Positions 1 through 8,509 of a stretch of DNA of 64,000 nt are shown one piece after another. A model generated the notes under the pieces. It was not told the DNA's origin and did no database searches. It saw only the letters and a program-made list of their open reading frames with translations. Position numbers and translations under genes: made by a program. The stretch is from the NCBI GenBank assembly GCA_028868995.1, contig JAGWTH010000001.1, positions 1 through 64,000 on the forward strand, written 5' to 3'. Source of the stretch: Burkholderiales bacterium (GTDB taxonomy: Bacteria > Pseudomonadota > Gammaproteobacteria > Burkholderiales > Burkholderiaceae_C). How positions within the stretch are numbered: position 1 is the stretch's first letter; each line of letters starts with the position of its first letter.

Positions 1-170
1 GAGCCACCTCCGCCGCCGCCGGAGCCACCCCCGCCGCTGCCGGAGCCACCTCCGCCGCTGCCGGGGCCCCCCCCGCCGCCGCCGGAGCTGCCTCCGCCGC
101 CGCCGGAGCCGCCTCCGCCGCTGCCCGAGCCGCCTCCGTTACCGCCGACACCGCCCGCCCCACCGCCGCC
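1..170 (-). repeat. Low-complexity (GGGGS)n-like coding repeat
   Basis: On the minus strand this stretch is read in the frame of the DUF1631 gene and encodes repeated GGGGS/GGGSGS units with one Pro. On the plus strand it appears as repeated ccgccgccggagccacc-type 15- to 18-bp units. The units are imperfect and do not look like spaced CRISPR repeats. The array is truncated by the window start, so its full length is not known. Confidence 0.85.
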
Positions 171-854
171 CTGGTTGCTGGTCCGCCCGGCCGGCGCGGG
201 ACCCGCAGGCGGACGCCGCACGCGGGCACGCAGGTCGATGTGCGGCAGGACGCCCTTTTCCACCAGGAATTCGTTGGCGCGCTGGTAGCCCTCCAGGGCC
301 CGGGGCACCACGGCCTGCTGGATCAGGTCCTTCATCGCCACCCAGCTGTCCCGGGGCAAGCCCACCGCGATCCACTGGTCCACCATGATCTGGGCCAGCG
401 CCTCGGGGCGCAAGACGTCCTCGCTGGAGAGCTCCTCGCCGCCTTCCAGGTGGGTGATGCGCAGCTTGAGGTCGTTCAGTTCCCAGACCGCCTTCTCCTG
501 CACCGCCATGGCCAGGCGGGAGGAGAGGATCTTGTTCTCGACCACGTCGTCGCCGATCAGCTCCAGGCTGGCCAGCTCCAGGCGCCCGCGGGCGGTCGCG
601 GTCGGCGGATCCAGGGCCCGCCTCCAGGCCCGCGCGAGGGCGTCCATCCATTTGGCATCGGTGCGCTCGAACTCGACCAGCGCGTCGCGCCGCTGCTGCA
701 TGTCGCGGCTGCTCGGCGCCGCGTTCATCAGCTCGGCCAGCGCCGTGCGCATCGTCTCCGCCAGCTCGGGCAGCACCCCGACCATGTGCGCCACGAACCG
801 CTCCCGGGCCTGCCGGGCCAGCGGCGCGTCGGTGGGGGTGAGCGTGGTGGACAT
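1..854 (-). CDS. DUF1631 family protein, N-terminal part (runs off the window)
   Basis: The minus-strand reading frame opens with ATG at 854 and is still open at the window edge, giving about 284 residues of an incomplete protein. The N-terminal 220 residues are soluble and helix-rich and contain the block VQEKAVWELNDLKLRITHLE, followed by a conserved-looking stretch ending in VLPHIDLRARVRR. This fits the N-terminal region of DUF1631 proteins, a betaproteobacterial family of roughly 700-800 residues with no established function. From about residue 229 the sequence turns into an almost pure Gly/Ser linker that continues past the edge. The start is supported by good coding statistics right from MSTTLTPTD and by the 16-bp gap to the secF stop. 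It may be read through from the secDF operon on the same strand. The family call is by recall of sequence pattern, so the function stays unknown. Confidence 0.7.
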   Translation of the reverse strand, partial: MSTTLTPTDAPLARQARERFVAHMVGVLPELAETMRTALAELMNAAPSSRDMQQRRDALVEFERTDAKWMDALARAWRRALDPPTATARGRLELASLELIGDDVVENKILSSRLAMAVQEKAVWELNDLKLRITHLEGGEELSSEDVLRPEALAQIMVDQWIAVGLPRDSWVAMKDLIQQAVVPRALEGYQRANEFLVEKGVLPHIDLRARVRRPPAGPAPAGRTSNQGGGGAGGVGGNGGGSGSGGGGSGGGGGSSGGGGGGPGSGGGGSGSGGGGSGGGGGG

Positions 855-870
855 GCGCGGCGGGTCGAGT

Positions 871-1824
871 CTAGACGGTCGCGCCGGCGTTGGGGTCGTT
901 CGGGTCGCCCTCGCGCTTCGCCTGGGCCTTGACCAGGTCCTCGCGCTTGATGCCCAGCCACATGGCGATCGCCGCGGCGACGAACACGGAGGAATAGATG
1001 CCGAACAGGATGCCGATGGTCAGCGCCAGGGCGAAGTAGTGCAGCGTGGCCCCGCCGAACAGGAGCATCGACAGCACCATCATCTGGGTCGAGCCGTGGG
1101 TGATGATGGTGCGGCTGATGGTCGACGTGATGGCGTGGTCGATGACCTCCACGGTGCTCATCTTGCGCTGCCGCCGGAAGGTCTCCCGGATCCGGTCGAA
1201 GATCACCACCGACTCGTTGACCGAGTAGCCCAGCACCGCCAGCACCGCCGCCAGCACCGCCAGCGAGAACTCCCACTGGAAGAAGGCGAAGAAGCCGAGG
1301 ATGATCACGACGTCGTGCAGGTTCGCGATGATCGCCGCCACCGCGAACTTCCATTCGAAGCGCAGGGCCAGGTAGATCATGATGCCGGCCACCACCATGG
1401 CCAGCGCCTTCAGGCCGTTGGACACCAGTTCCTCGCCCACCTGGGGCCCCACGAATTCCACGCGGCGCAGGGTGACCCCCGGGTCCATGGTTTTCAGGGC
1501 GGCGAGGGTGCGATCGCTCTGTTGCGCGGAAGTGACGCCTTTCTGGGCTGGCATGCGGATCAGGACATCCCGGGCGGTGCCGAAATTCTGGACCTGGACG
1601 TCGTTGTAGCCCAGGCCGGCGACGGTCCGCCGCACGCCCTCGACGTCGACCGGCTGCGAATAGTTCACCTCCATGACCGTGCCGCCGGTGAATTCCACCG
1701 ACAGGTGCAGGCCCTTGGAGAACAGGAAGAACACCGCGGCCAGGAACGTGATCAGCGAAATCACGTTGAACACCAGCGCGTTCTTCATGAACGGGATGTC
1801 CCGCCGGATCTTGAAAAACTCCAC
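871..1824 (-). CDS. secF: Protein translocase subunit SecF
   Basis: SecF is an inner-membrane subunit of the SecDF complex, which uses the proton gradient to help pull secreted proteins through SecYEG. The product has the expected start VEFFKIRRDIPFMKN, a first membrane helix, a periplasmic P4 domain with the FTGGTVMEV motif, and five more helices including LAVLGYSVNESVVIFDRIRE (the SecF RND signature). A longer frame opens at 1854, but I place the start at the GTG at 1824, because AGGA lies 6 nt upstream (1831-1834) and the protein then begins like known SecF proteins; the length becomes 317 residues. It is the last gene of yajC-secD-secF, 51 bp after secD. Confidence 0.95.
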   Translation of the reverse strand: MEFFKIRRDIPFMKNALVFNVISLITFLAAVFFLFSKGLHLSVEFTGGTVMEVNYSQPVDVEGVRRTVAGLGYNDVQVQNFGTARDVLIRMPAQKGVTSAQQSDRTLAALKTMDPGVTLRRVEFVGPQVGEELVSNGLKALAMVVAGIMIYLALRFEWKFAVAAIIANLHDVVIILGFFAFFQWEFSLAVLAAVLAVLGYSVNESVVIFDRIRETFRRQRKMSTVEVIDHAITSTISRTIITHGSTQMMVLSMLLFGGATLHYFALALTIGILFGIYSSVFVAAAIAMWLGIKREDLVKAQAKREGDPNDPNAGATV

Positions 1825-1875
1825 TACTCGTCCTTTGCTGGGCCGCCGGTCCACACCGGCGGGCCCGTGCGTTTT

Positions 1876-3759
1876 CTACTCGGCCTTGGTTATAGCGCCA
1901 TCGGCGCCCGGCCGCCAGACCGTTCCGATGGAGACCGACTTGAGCTTCTTCTGGCGGCCGTACCAGAAATTCACCAGGCCGCGGGAGAAGAACACCGCCG
2001 AGAACATCGAGGTCAGGATGCCTATGCAGTGGACCACCGCGAAGCCGCGCACCGGCCCCGATCCGAAGGCCAGCAGCGCCAGGCCCGCGATCAGCGTCGT
2101 GACGTTGGAGTCCAGGATGGTCGCCCAGGCGCGGTCGTAGCCGGCGTGGATGGCTGCCTGCGGGGTGGCGCCGTTGCGCAGCTCCTCCCGCACCCGTTCG
2201 TTGATCAGGACGTTCGAGTCGATGGCCATGCCCAGCGCCAGCGCCATGGCGGCCATGCCGGGCAGGGTCAGGGTCGCCTGCAGCATCGACAGGACGGCCA
2301 CCAGCAGCAGCAGGTTGACCGCCAGCGCCACGCCGGAGAACAGGCCGAACAGCATGTAGTACGCACCCATGAATGCGACGATCGCGGCGAAGCCCCAGGT
2401 CACGCTGTGGAAGCCCTTGGCGATGTTCTCGGCGCCCAGGCTGGGGCCGATGGTCATCTCCTCCACGATCTCCATCGGGGCGGCCAGCGAGCCGGACCGC
2501 AGCAGCAGCGCGACGTCGCTGGCCTCCACCGGGGTCATGCGCCCGGAGATCTGCACCCGGCCGCCGCCGATCTCGCCGCGGATCACGGGCGCGGTGACGA
2601 CCTCGCCCTTGCCCTTCTCGAACAGCAGGATCGCCATGCGCTTGCCCACGTTCTCGCGGGTGACGTCGCGGAAGATGCGCGCGCCCTTGGCGTCCAGCGT
2701 CAGGTGCACCGCCGGCTCCTGGGTCTGGGTGTCGAAGCCGGCCTGGGCGTCGGTGAGGTTCTCGCCGGTGAGGATCACCTGCTTCTTGACGATGACGACG
2801 TGGCCGGCGCGGTCCAGGAAACGCTCGTCGCCGAAGGGCACCGGCCCGGCGCCGACCTCCGCCGCGCGACCCTCGGTGCTCTCGTCCACCATGCGGACTT
2901 CCAGCGTGGCCGTGCGGCCCAGGATGTCCTTGGCGCGCGAGGTGTCCTGCACGCCGGGCAGTTCCACGATGATGCGGTCCAGGCCCTGCTGCTGGATCAC
3001 CGGCTCGGCCACGCCCAGCTCGTTGATCCGGTTGTGCAGGGTGACCATGTTCTGCTTCAGGGCCTGCTCCTGCACCTTGAGCGCGGCCTGCGGCTTGAGC
3101 GTCGCCACCAGGAGGGTGGTGTCGCCCTGCGCGCGCTCGGCCACCTGCAGGTCCGGGAACTGGTCGGCCAGCACGTTGCGGGCGGCCTGCAGCGCCGCCG
3201 GGTCGCGGAAGGCGATCTCGACGGACTGGCCGTTGCGGTTGATGCCGGCATGGCGGATGTCCTTGTCCCGCAGCACGGTGCGCAGGTCACCGGCGTAGGA
3301 CTCGGCCTTCTTGGTCAGGGCCGCCTGCATGTCGACCTGCAGCGTGAAGTGCACGCCGCCGCGCAGGTCCAGGCCCAGGTACATGGGCCGGGCGTTGATC
3401 GCGCCCATCCAGGCCGGCGTCTTGGACAGCAGGTTGAGCGCCACCACGTAGGGCGCGTCGTTCGGATCCGGATCCAGCGCCTTCTGGATCGCGTCCTTGG
3501 CCTTCAGCTGGGTGTCGGTGCTCTCCAGGCGCACCTTGATCGAGGTGGCATCCTGGTCGATGGCCAGCGGCTTGATCCCGGCCTGCGCCAGCGCCTGCTC
3601 GATGCGCGCCTGGGTCGAGGCGTCCACGCGCACGGTGCCGCGCGCGGAGGACACCTGCACGGCGGGATCCTCGCCGAAGAAATTGGGCAGGGTGTAGAGC
3701 ACCCCGATCAGCAGCGCGACCGCGATGATCGCGTACTTCCAGAGAGGATATCTGTTCAT
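1876..3759 (-). CDS. secD: Protein translocase subunit SecD
   Basis: SecD pairs with SecF in the inner membrane to drive late steps of Sec-dependent export. The 627-residue product has an N-terminal helix (about residues 8-30, WKYAIIAVALLIGVLYTLP), a large periplasmic part that carries the LGLDLRGGVHFTLQVD block, and a C-terminal bundle of five helices with the hallmark GMAIDSNVLINERVREEL. Length is typical of the betaproteobacterial SecD (about 615-630 residues). It lies between yajC (41 bp upstream) and secF on the same strand, which is the standard operon order. Nothing about the sequence looks disturbed. Confidence 0.97.
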   Translation of the reverse strand: MNRYPLWKYAIIAVALLIGVLYTLPNFFGEDPAVQVSSARGTVRVDASTQARIEQALAQAGIKPLAIDQDATSIKVRLESTDTQLKAKDAIQKALDPDPNDAPYVVALNLLSKTPAWMGAINARPMYLGLDLRGGVHFTLQVDMQAALTKKAESYAGDLRTVLRDKDIRHAGINRNGQSVEIAFRDPAALQAARNVLADQFPDLQVAERAQGDTTLLVATLKPQAALKVQEQALKQNMVTLHNRINELGVAEPVIQQQGLDRIIVELPGVQDTSRAKDILGRTATLEVRMVDESTEGRAAEVGAGPVPFGDERFLDRAGHVVIVKKQVILTGENLTDAQAGFDTQTQEPAVHLTLDAKGARIFRDVTRENVGKRMAILLFEKGKGEVVTAPVIRGEIGGGRVQISGRMTPVEASDVALLLRSGSLAAPMEIVEEMTIGPSLGAENIAKGFHSVTWGFAAIVAFMGAYYMLFGLFSGVALAVNLLLLVAVLSMLQATLTLPGMAAMALALGMAIDSNVLINERVREELRNGATPQAAIHAGYDRAWATILDSNVTTLIAGLALLAFGSGPVRGFAVVHCIGILTSMFSAVFFSRGLVNFWYGRQKKLKSVSIGTVWRPGADGAITKAE

Positions 3760-3800
3760 CCGTACAAGGACACGGGTGCGCGAGCACCCGTGTTTTCACC

Positions 3801-4130
3801 TTATTTCATCGAGCCCTTGGGCAGGACCTGGACCACGGCCGAGCGCTGGACCTGCACCTCCACGCCCTGCGCGATCTCCACGCCCAGGTAGGTGTCGCCC
3901 AGCTTGGTCACGCGGCCGACCAGGCCGCCGGAGGTGGCGACCTCGTCGCCCTTGGCCAGCGCCTCCACCATCGCGCGATGCTCCTTCTGCCGCTTCATCT
4001 GCGGGCGGATCATCACGAAATAGAGGACCACGAACATCAGGACCAGCGGCAGCAGGCTCATGAACGAGGACTGCAGGTCGCCGCCTGCGGCGGCCGGCGC
4101 CGTCTGGGCGAAGGCGGAAGAAATGAACAC
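3801..4130 (-). CDS. yajC: Preprotein translocase accessory subunit YajC
   Basis: YajC is a small single-span inner-membrane protein that associates with SecDF. The 109-residue product has one membrane helix (about residues 25-46, ending in VLYFVMIRPQMKRQKEH, the most conserved part of the family) followed by a cytoplasmic domain with VATSGGLVGRVTKLGD. It is the first gene of the Sec accessory operon here. Unlike in many gammaproteobacteria, tgt and queA are not directly upstream; the upstream neighbour on the same strand is an indolepyruvate oxidoreductase 188 bp away. Confidence 0.96.
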   Translation of the reverse strand: MFISSAFAQTAPAAAGGDLQSSFMSLLPLVLMFVVLYFVMIRPQMKRQKEHRAMVEALAKGDEVATSGGLVGRVTKLGDTYLGVEIAQGVEVQVQRSAVVQVLPKGSMK

Positions 4131-4219
4131 GGTGTCTCCAGGTCGAAAACCGGGGGAAGGGACGCCCGCGACAGCGCCGGCAGGGCGCCGGGCGCCTGCC
4201 GCGGGAGGCAGAAGGGTGG

Positions 4220-4225
4220 ATTGTA
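4220..4225 (-). promoter_or_regulatory. Candidate -10 element of the yajC-secDF operon
   Basis: Read on the minus strand these bases are TACAAT, a good sigma-70 -10 hexamer, placed about 90 bp upstream of the yajC start in the 188-bp gap after the oxidoreductase gene. The same TACAAT hexamer occurs just ahead of purB and of two other starts in this window. No strong -35 hexamer is visible at the right spacing, so this is suggestive only. Confidence 0.4.
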
Positions 4226-4318
4226 TGCGGGCCCCGGGAAGCTTCAGCGCCGGGCGCCGGGCATGCAGCGCGGGCCTGACATCCCCCGCTCAACGCCCGA
4301 CGCTCGCCGCCCGGGCCC

Positions 4319-7300
4319 TCAAGCGGCCCGGCGCTGCGCGCCTGCCCCGCGCCACTGCTGCAGCAGGGCCTGCCACTGGGGCCGCACGGCCGCCAGGTTG
4401 CGCGCCTTGACGTGGCCGTAGCCGCGGATCTTCTCCGGCAGGGCGGCGATTTCCACCGCCAGGGCATGGTTGCCCGCCTGCAGCCCGGCGACCAGCTCCT
4501 CGACGGTCTGGCGGTACTCGCCGATCAGCGCACGCTCGGTGCGGCGCTCCTCGGTGCGGCCGAAGATGTCGAAGGGGGTGCCGCGCAGGCCCTTGAGCTT
4601 CGCCAGCAGCCGGAACAGCTGGTAGGTGGATGGGCCGAACTTGCGCTTGACCAGCTCCCCCTGGTCGTTGGGCCTGGAGATCAGGGGCGGGGCCAGGTGG
4701 TAGTGGATCCTGAAGTCGCCCTCGAACTGCGCCGCCACCCGCTCGCGGAAACCGGTCTCGGCGTGCAGGCGCGCCACCTCGTATTCGTCCTTGTAGGCCA
4801 TGAGCCGGAACAGCCCCTTGGCGACCGTCTCGGCGAGCGTCGTGCGGCCCAGGGGCGCTTCGGCCGCACGCACGCGCTCCACCAGGTCCCGGTAGCCGCG
4901 GGCGTAGGCGGCGTCCTGGTAGGCCGTGAGGAATTCCACGCGGCGCGCCACCAGGCTCTCCAGCGTCTCGCGCTTCTTGAATTCGATCACCTGGGCGCCC
5001 GGCGCCAGCAGGGCGGCCACCCGCTGGGGGTCGTGGGCGGCGCGCCGGCCCCATTCGAAAGCGGCCTTGTTGGCCTCCACGGCCACGCCGTTGAGCTCGA
5101 TGGCGCGCAGCAGCGACTCGCGCGCCAGCGGCACCCAGCCCTGCTGCCAGGCGTAGCCCAGCATCATCGGGTTGGTGTAGATGCTGTCGCCCATCACCTT
5201 TGCCGCCAGGCCCTCGGCGTCGAACGCCGCCAGGTTGTCCGCGCCCACGGCCTTGCCGATCTCGACGGCGCAGGCATCCGACGGGTTTTCCCAGCCGGGG
5301 TTCTTCACGAAGGCCGCGGTGGGGGTGCCATGCCCGTTGAGCGCCACGCGGGTGCGGCCCGGGCGCATGCGCAGCACCGTCTCCTTGCCGCCGGTGACGA
5401 TGGGGTCGCAGCCGATGATCAGGTCGGCCGCCGCCATGCTGACGCGGGTCGTGCGGATGTCGTCCTGGCGGTCGGCGATCAGCACGTGGCTCCAGGTGGC
5501 GCCGCCCTTCTGGGCCAGGCCGGCGGCGTCCTGGGTGACGATGCCGCGCCCCTCGATGTGCGCGGCCATGCCCAGCAGCTGGCCGATGGTGATCACGCCG
5601 GTGCCGCCCACGCCGGCGACCACGATGCCGTAGGCCTCGGCGGTGGCGGGCAGCTGCGGCTCGGGCAGTTCGGGGCCATCGTAGGGAGAGGGGCCAGCCT
5701 CGGTGGACCTCGCCTTCTTCTTCAGCTGACCGCCTTCGACTGTCACGAAGCTCGGGCAGAAGCCCTTGAGGCAGCTGGTGTCCTTGTTGCAGGTGCTCTG
5801 GTTGATGGTGCGCCTGCGGCCAAGCTCGGTCTCCAGCGGCTCCACCGACAGGCAGTTGGACTTCGCGCTGCAGTCGCCGCAGCCCTCGCACACCAGGTCG
5901 TTGATCATCACCCGGACCGCCGGGTCGACCATGGTGCCGCGCTTGCGGCGGCGCCGCTTTTCCGTGGCGCAGGTCTGGTCGTACAGGATCGCGGTGGTGC
6001 CTTCGAGCTCGCGGAACTCGCGCTGGATGCGATCGAGCTCGTCGCGGTGGTGCACGGTCACGCCCTCGGGCAGCTTCGCGCCGGCGTACTTCTGGGGCTG
6101 GTCGGTCACCACCACCAGCTTGCGCACGCCCTCGGAGACCAGGCTGTGCGCGATCTGCAGCGGCGTGTGGCCCTCGGGCCGCTCGCCCACCGGCTGGCCG
6201 CCGGTCATGGCGACGGCGTCGTTGTAGAGGACCTTGTAGGTGATGTTCACGCCGGCGGCGATGGACTGGCGGATCGCCAGCAGGCCGCTGTGGAAGTAGG
6301 TGCCGTCGCCGAGGTTGGCGAAGACATGCTTCTCCCTGGAGAACGGCTGCTGGCCGACCCAGGGCACGCCCTCGCCGCCCATCTGGGTGAAGCCGATGGT
6401 GGCGCGGTCCATCCAGGTGGCCATGAAGTGACAGCCGATGCCGGCCATGGCGCGCGAGCCTTCGGGCACCACCGTGGAAGTGTTGTGCGGGCAGCCGGAG
6501 CAGAACCAGGGCAGGCGGTCGCCCTTGACCTCCACCACCTGCATCGCGCGTTCCTTGGCCTCCAGGATCGCGAGCTGGGCGTCGATGCGCGCCTGGACGT
6601 CGCCGTCCAGGCCCAGCTTCTTCAGCCGGCGCGCGATCGCCCGGGCGATCAGCGCGGGCGACAGGTCCGCGTTCGCGCGCAGCAGCGTGTGAGCAGTGGG
6701 ATTGGGCAGGGACCATTCGCCGCCGGAGTAGTCGCCCTCCACCTCGTCGAACTTGCCCAGCACGTTCGGGCGCACGTCGGGACGCCAGTTGTACAGCTCT
6801 TCCTTCAGCTGGTACTCGATGACCTGGCGCTTTTCCTCCACCACCAGGATCTCGCGCAGGCCCTGCGCGAACTCGCGCGTGCCCTGCGCCTCCAGCGGCC
6901 ACACCACGCCCACCTTGTGCAGACGGATGCCCAGGCGGCGGCAGGTCTCATCGTCCAGGCCCAGGTCCAGCAGGGCCTGGCGGGTGTCGTTGTACGCCTT
7001 GCCGCTGGCGATGATGCCGAAGCGGTCGTGCGGCGTGGCGATCACGTTGTAGTTCAGGCGGTTGGCGCGGATGTAGGCGAGCGCCGCGTACCACTTGGTG
7101 TCGAACAGGCGCGCCTCCTGCTCCAGCGCCGCATCCGGCCAGCGGATGTGCACGCCGCCGGGCGGCATCGCGAAGTCCTCGGGCAGCCGGATCTGCACGC
7201 GCTCGGGATCGATCAGCGCGGTGGCGCTGGACTCGACGATCTCCTGGATCGTCTTCATGCCGGCCCAGACGCCGGCGTAGCGGCTCATCGCGAAGGCATG

Positions 7301-7888
7301 CAGGCCCAGGTCCAGGATCTCCTGCACGGTGGCCGGGAAGAACACCGGGAGGCCGCAGGCCTTGAAGATGTGGTCGCTCTGGTGGGCGGCGGTGGAGCTC
7401 TTGGCCACGTGGTCGTCGCCGGCCACCGCGATCACCCCGCCGAAGGGGGTGGTGCCCGCCATGTTGGCGTGCTTGAAGACGTCCGAGCAGCGGTCCACGC
7501 CGGGGCCCTTGCCGTACCAGATGCCGAACACGCCGTCGAACTTGTTGGTGCCGGCCGGCGCGAAGCCCAGTTGCTGGGTGCCCCAGAGCGCCGTCGCGGC
7601 GAGCTCCTCGTTGACGCCCGGCTGGAACACGATGTTCTGCGCCTGCAGGTACTTCTTCGCCTTCCACAGCGCCTGGTCGTAGCCGCCCAGCGGCGAGCCG
7701 CGGTAGCCGCTGATGAAGCCGGCGGTGTTCTTCCCCTGCACGGCGTCGCGCTGGCGCTGCAGCATGGGCAGCTTCACCAGCGCCTGGATGCCGCTCATGA
7801 AGGCCCGCCCGACGTCGAGAGAGTACTTGTCGTCGAGCGTGACGGTTTCCAGTGCCTTGCGGATGTGTTCGGGCAACGGGGCGTTCAT
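4319..7888 (-). CDS. Fused indolepyruvate ferredoxin oxidoreductase (IorA-IorB type)
   Basis: This 1189-residue protein is the single-chain form of indolepyruvate:ferredoxin oxidoreductase found in many proteobacteria. It would oxidatively decarboxylate aryl-pyruvates (or related 2-oxoacids from amino-acid breakdown) to acyl-CoA in the cytoplasm with thiamine diphosphate and iron-sulfur clusters. Visible parts in order: an N-terminal pyrimidine-binding-like domain (GFISGYRGSPLGGYDQALW near residue 57); a thiamine-diphosphate domain with GCPHNTSTVVPEG and ANLGDGTYFHSG; a cysteine-rich ferredoxin-like part (CEGCGDCSAKSNC, then CNKDTSCLKGFCP); and an IorB-like gamma domain starting GIVVAGVGGTGVITIGQ. 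AGGAGA lies 9 nt upstream of the ATG. It is divergent from an Lrp/AsnC regulator, which is a common arrangement and suggests amino-acid-responsive control. Exact substrate is inferred from the family. Confidence 0.92.
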   Translation of the reverse strand: MNAPLPEHIRKALETVTLDDKYSLDVGRAFMSGIQALVKLPMLQRQRDAVQGKNTAGFISGYRGSPLGGYDQALWKAKKYLQAQNIVFQPGVNEELAATALWGTQQLGFAPAGTNKFDGVFGIWYGKGPGVDRCSDVFKHANMAGTTPFGGVIAVAGDDHVAKSSTAAHQSDHIFKACGLPVFFPATVQEILDLGLHAFAMSRYAGVWAGMKTIQEIVESSATALIDPERVQIRLPEDFAMPPGGVHIRWPDAALEQEARLFDTKWYAALAYIRANRLNYNVIATPHDRFGIIASGKAYNDTRQALLDLGLDDETCRRLGIRLHKVGVVWPLEAQGTREFAQGLREILVVEEKRQVIEYQLKEELYNWRPDVRPNVLGKFDEVEGDYSGGEWSLPNPTAHTLLRANADLSPALIARAIARRLKKLGLDGDVQARIDAQLAILEAKERAMQVVEVKGDRLPWFCSGCPHNTSTVVPEGSRAMAGIGCHFMATWMDRATIGFTQMGGEGVPWVGQQPFSREKHVFANLGDGTYFHSGLLAIRQSIAAGVNITYKVLYNDAVAMTGGQPVGERPEGHTPLQIAHSLVSEGVRKLVVVTDQPQKYAGAKLPEGVTVHHRDELDRIQREFRELEGTTAILYDQTCATEKRRRRKRGTMVDPAVRVMINDLVCEGCGDCSAKSNCLSVEPLETELGRRRTINQSTCNKDTSCLKGFCPSFVTVEGGQLKKKARSTEAGPSPYDGPELPEPQLPATAEAYGIVVAGVGGTGVITIGQLLGMAAHIEGRGIVTQDAAGLAQKGGATWSHVLIADRQDDIRTTRVSMAAADLIIGCDPIVTGGKETVLRMRPGRTRVALNGHGTPTAAFVKNPGWENPSDACAVEIGKAVGADNLAAFDAEGLAAKVMGDSIYTNPMMLGYAWQQGWVPLARESLLRAIELNGVAVEANKAAFEWGRRAAHDPQRVAALLAPGAQVIEFKKRETLESLVARRVEFLTAYQDAAYARGYRDLVERVRAAEAPLGRTTLAETVAKGLFRLMAYKDEYEVARLHAETGFRERVAAQFEGDFRIHYHLAPPLISRPNDQGELVKRKFGPSTYQLFRLLAKLKGLRGTPFDIFGRTEERRTERALIGEYRQTVEELVAGLQAGNHALAVEIAALPEKIRGYGHVKARNLAAVRPQWQALLQQWRGAGAQRRAA

Positions 7889-7986
7889 CTTGCGTGGTCT
7901 CCTGCGACGCGCCTATGGTGACTGCAAAGTGTATGCGCGGCAAGACGATATGTTTTTGCGTTTTTTGCCGTCAAGCAGCTAGGATG

Positions 7987-8001
7987 AGAAAGATTCTTTC
8001 T
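7987..8001. promoter_or_regulatory. 15-bp perfect palindrome, candidate Lrp/AsnC operator
   Basis: AGAAAGATTCTTTCT is a perfect 7-1-7 inverted repeat 14 bp upstream of the regulator gene and within the 127-bp divergent intergenic region. It resembles the 15-bp AT-cored palindromes bound by Lrp-family dimers. It is one of the few AT-rich patches in this part of the window. Binding by the adjacent regulator is inferred from position. Confidence 0.5.
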
Positions 8002-8015
8002 AAAAATATCCATTC

Positions 8016-8492
8016 ATGGAAACACTTGACAAGTACGACCTCCAGATCCTCGCCGAGCTGCAGGCCGACGCGCGCCTCACCAACGCCGAGCTGGCGCAGC
8101 GCGTGGGCCTCTCGGCCGCGCCCTGCTGGCGGCGCGTGCGCGCGCTGGAGGAGGCCGGTTTCATCAAGGGCTACCACGCCGAGATCGACCGGCACCGGAT
8201 CGGCCTCGGCGTGCTGGCCTTCGTGCGGCTGGACGCCGACCGCAACACCGGCGAGCGCCTGCGGGAGATGGAGGAGGCGATCCGCCGGATCCCCGAGATC
8301 GTCTCCTGCCACTACATCAGCGGCGCCGGCACCTTCGAGCTGCAGGTCGTGTCGCGCGACCTGGACACCTTCTCGCAGTTCGCGCGCGAGGTGCTGATCA
8401 ACCTGCCCAACGTGAAGGACATCCACACCAGCTTCTCGCTGGGCGAGGTGAAGGCCAGCGCGAGCTGGCCCCTGACGCACCTGAAGCCCTGA
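8016..8492 (+). CDS. Lrp/AsnC family transcriptional regulator
   Basis: A 158-residue DNA-binding regulator of the feast/famine family. The N-terminal winged helix-turn-helix is clear (DLQILAELQADARLTNAELA then SAAPCWRRVRALEEAGFIKG, about residues 8-57), and the C-terminal RAM ligand-binding domain follows (GVLAFVRLDAD, then CHYISGAGTFELQVVSRDLD). These proteins form octamers whose DNA binding responds to an amino acid. The gene is divergent from the indolepyruvate oxidoreductase, so control of aromatic or branched amino-acid breakdown, plus autoregulation through the palindrome just upstream, is the simplest reading. It converges on the next gene with a 17-bp gap. Confidence 0.93.
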   Translation: METLDKYDLQILAELQADARLTNAELAQRVGLSAAPCWRRVRALEEAGFIKGYHAEIDRHRIGLGVLAFVRLDADRNTGERLREMEEAIRRIPEIVSCHYISGAGTFELQVVSRDLDTFSQFAREVLINLPNVKDIHTSFSLGEVKASASWPLTHLKP

Positions 8493-8509
8493 TCGCGTGG
8501 GGCGGGCGA

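Noticed and set aside
1-170. Possible CRISPR or tandem DNA repeat array
   Set aside because: Units are imperfect, without spacers, and keep the reading frame of the DUF1631 gene as Gly/Ser codons.
385-3891. Very long plus-strand open frame opposite secDF
   Set aside because: It is an antisense shadow produced by high GC; the protein is rich in His/Gln/Arg with no domain, and the opposite strand encodes clear SecD, SecF and YajC.
4412-7921. 1169-codon plus-strand frame opposite the indolepyruvate oxidoreductase
   Set aside because: Antisense shadow of a well-supported gene; composition is low-complexity Val/Leu/His/Gly/Arg.
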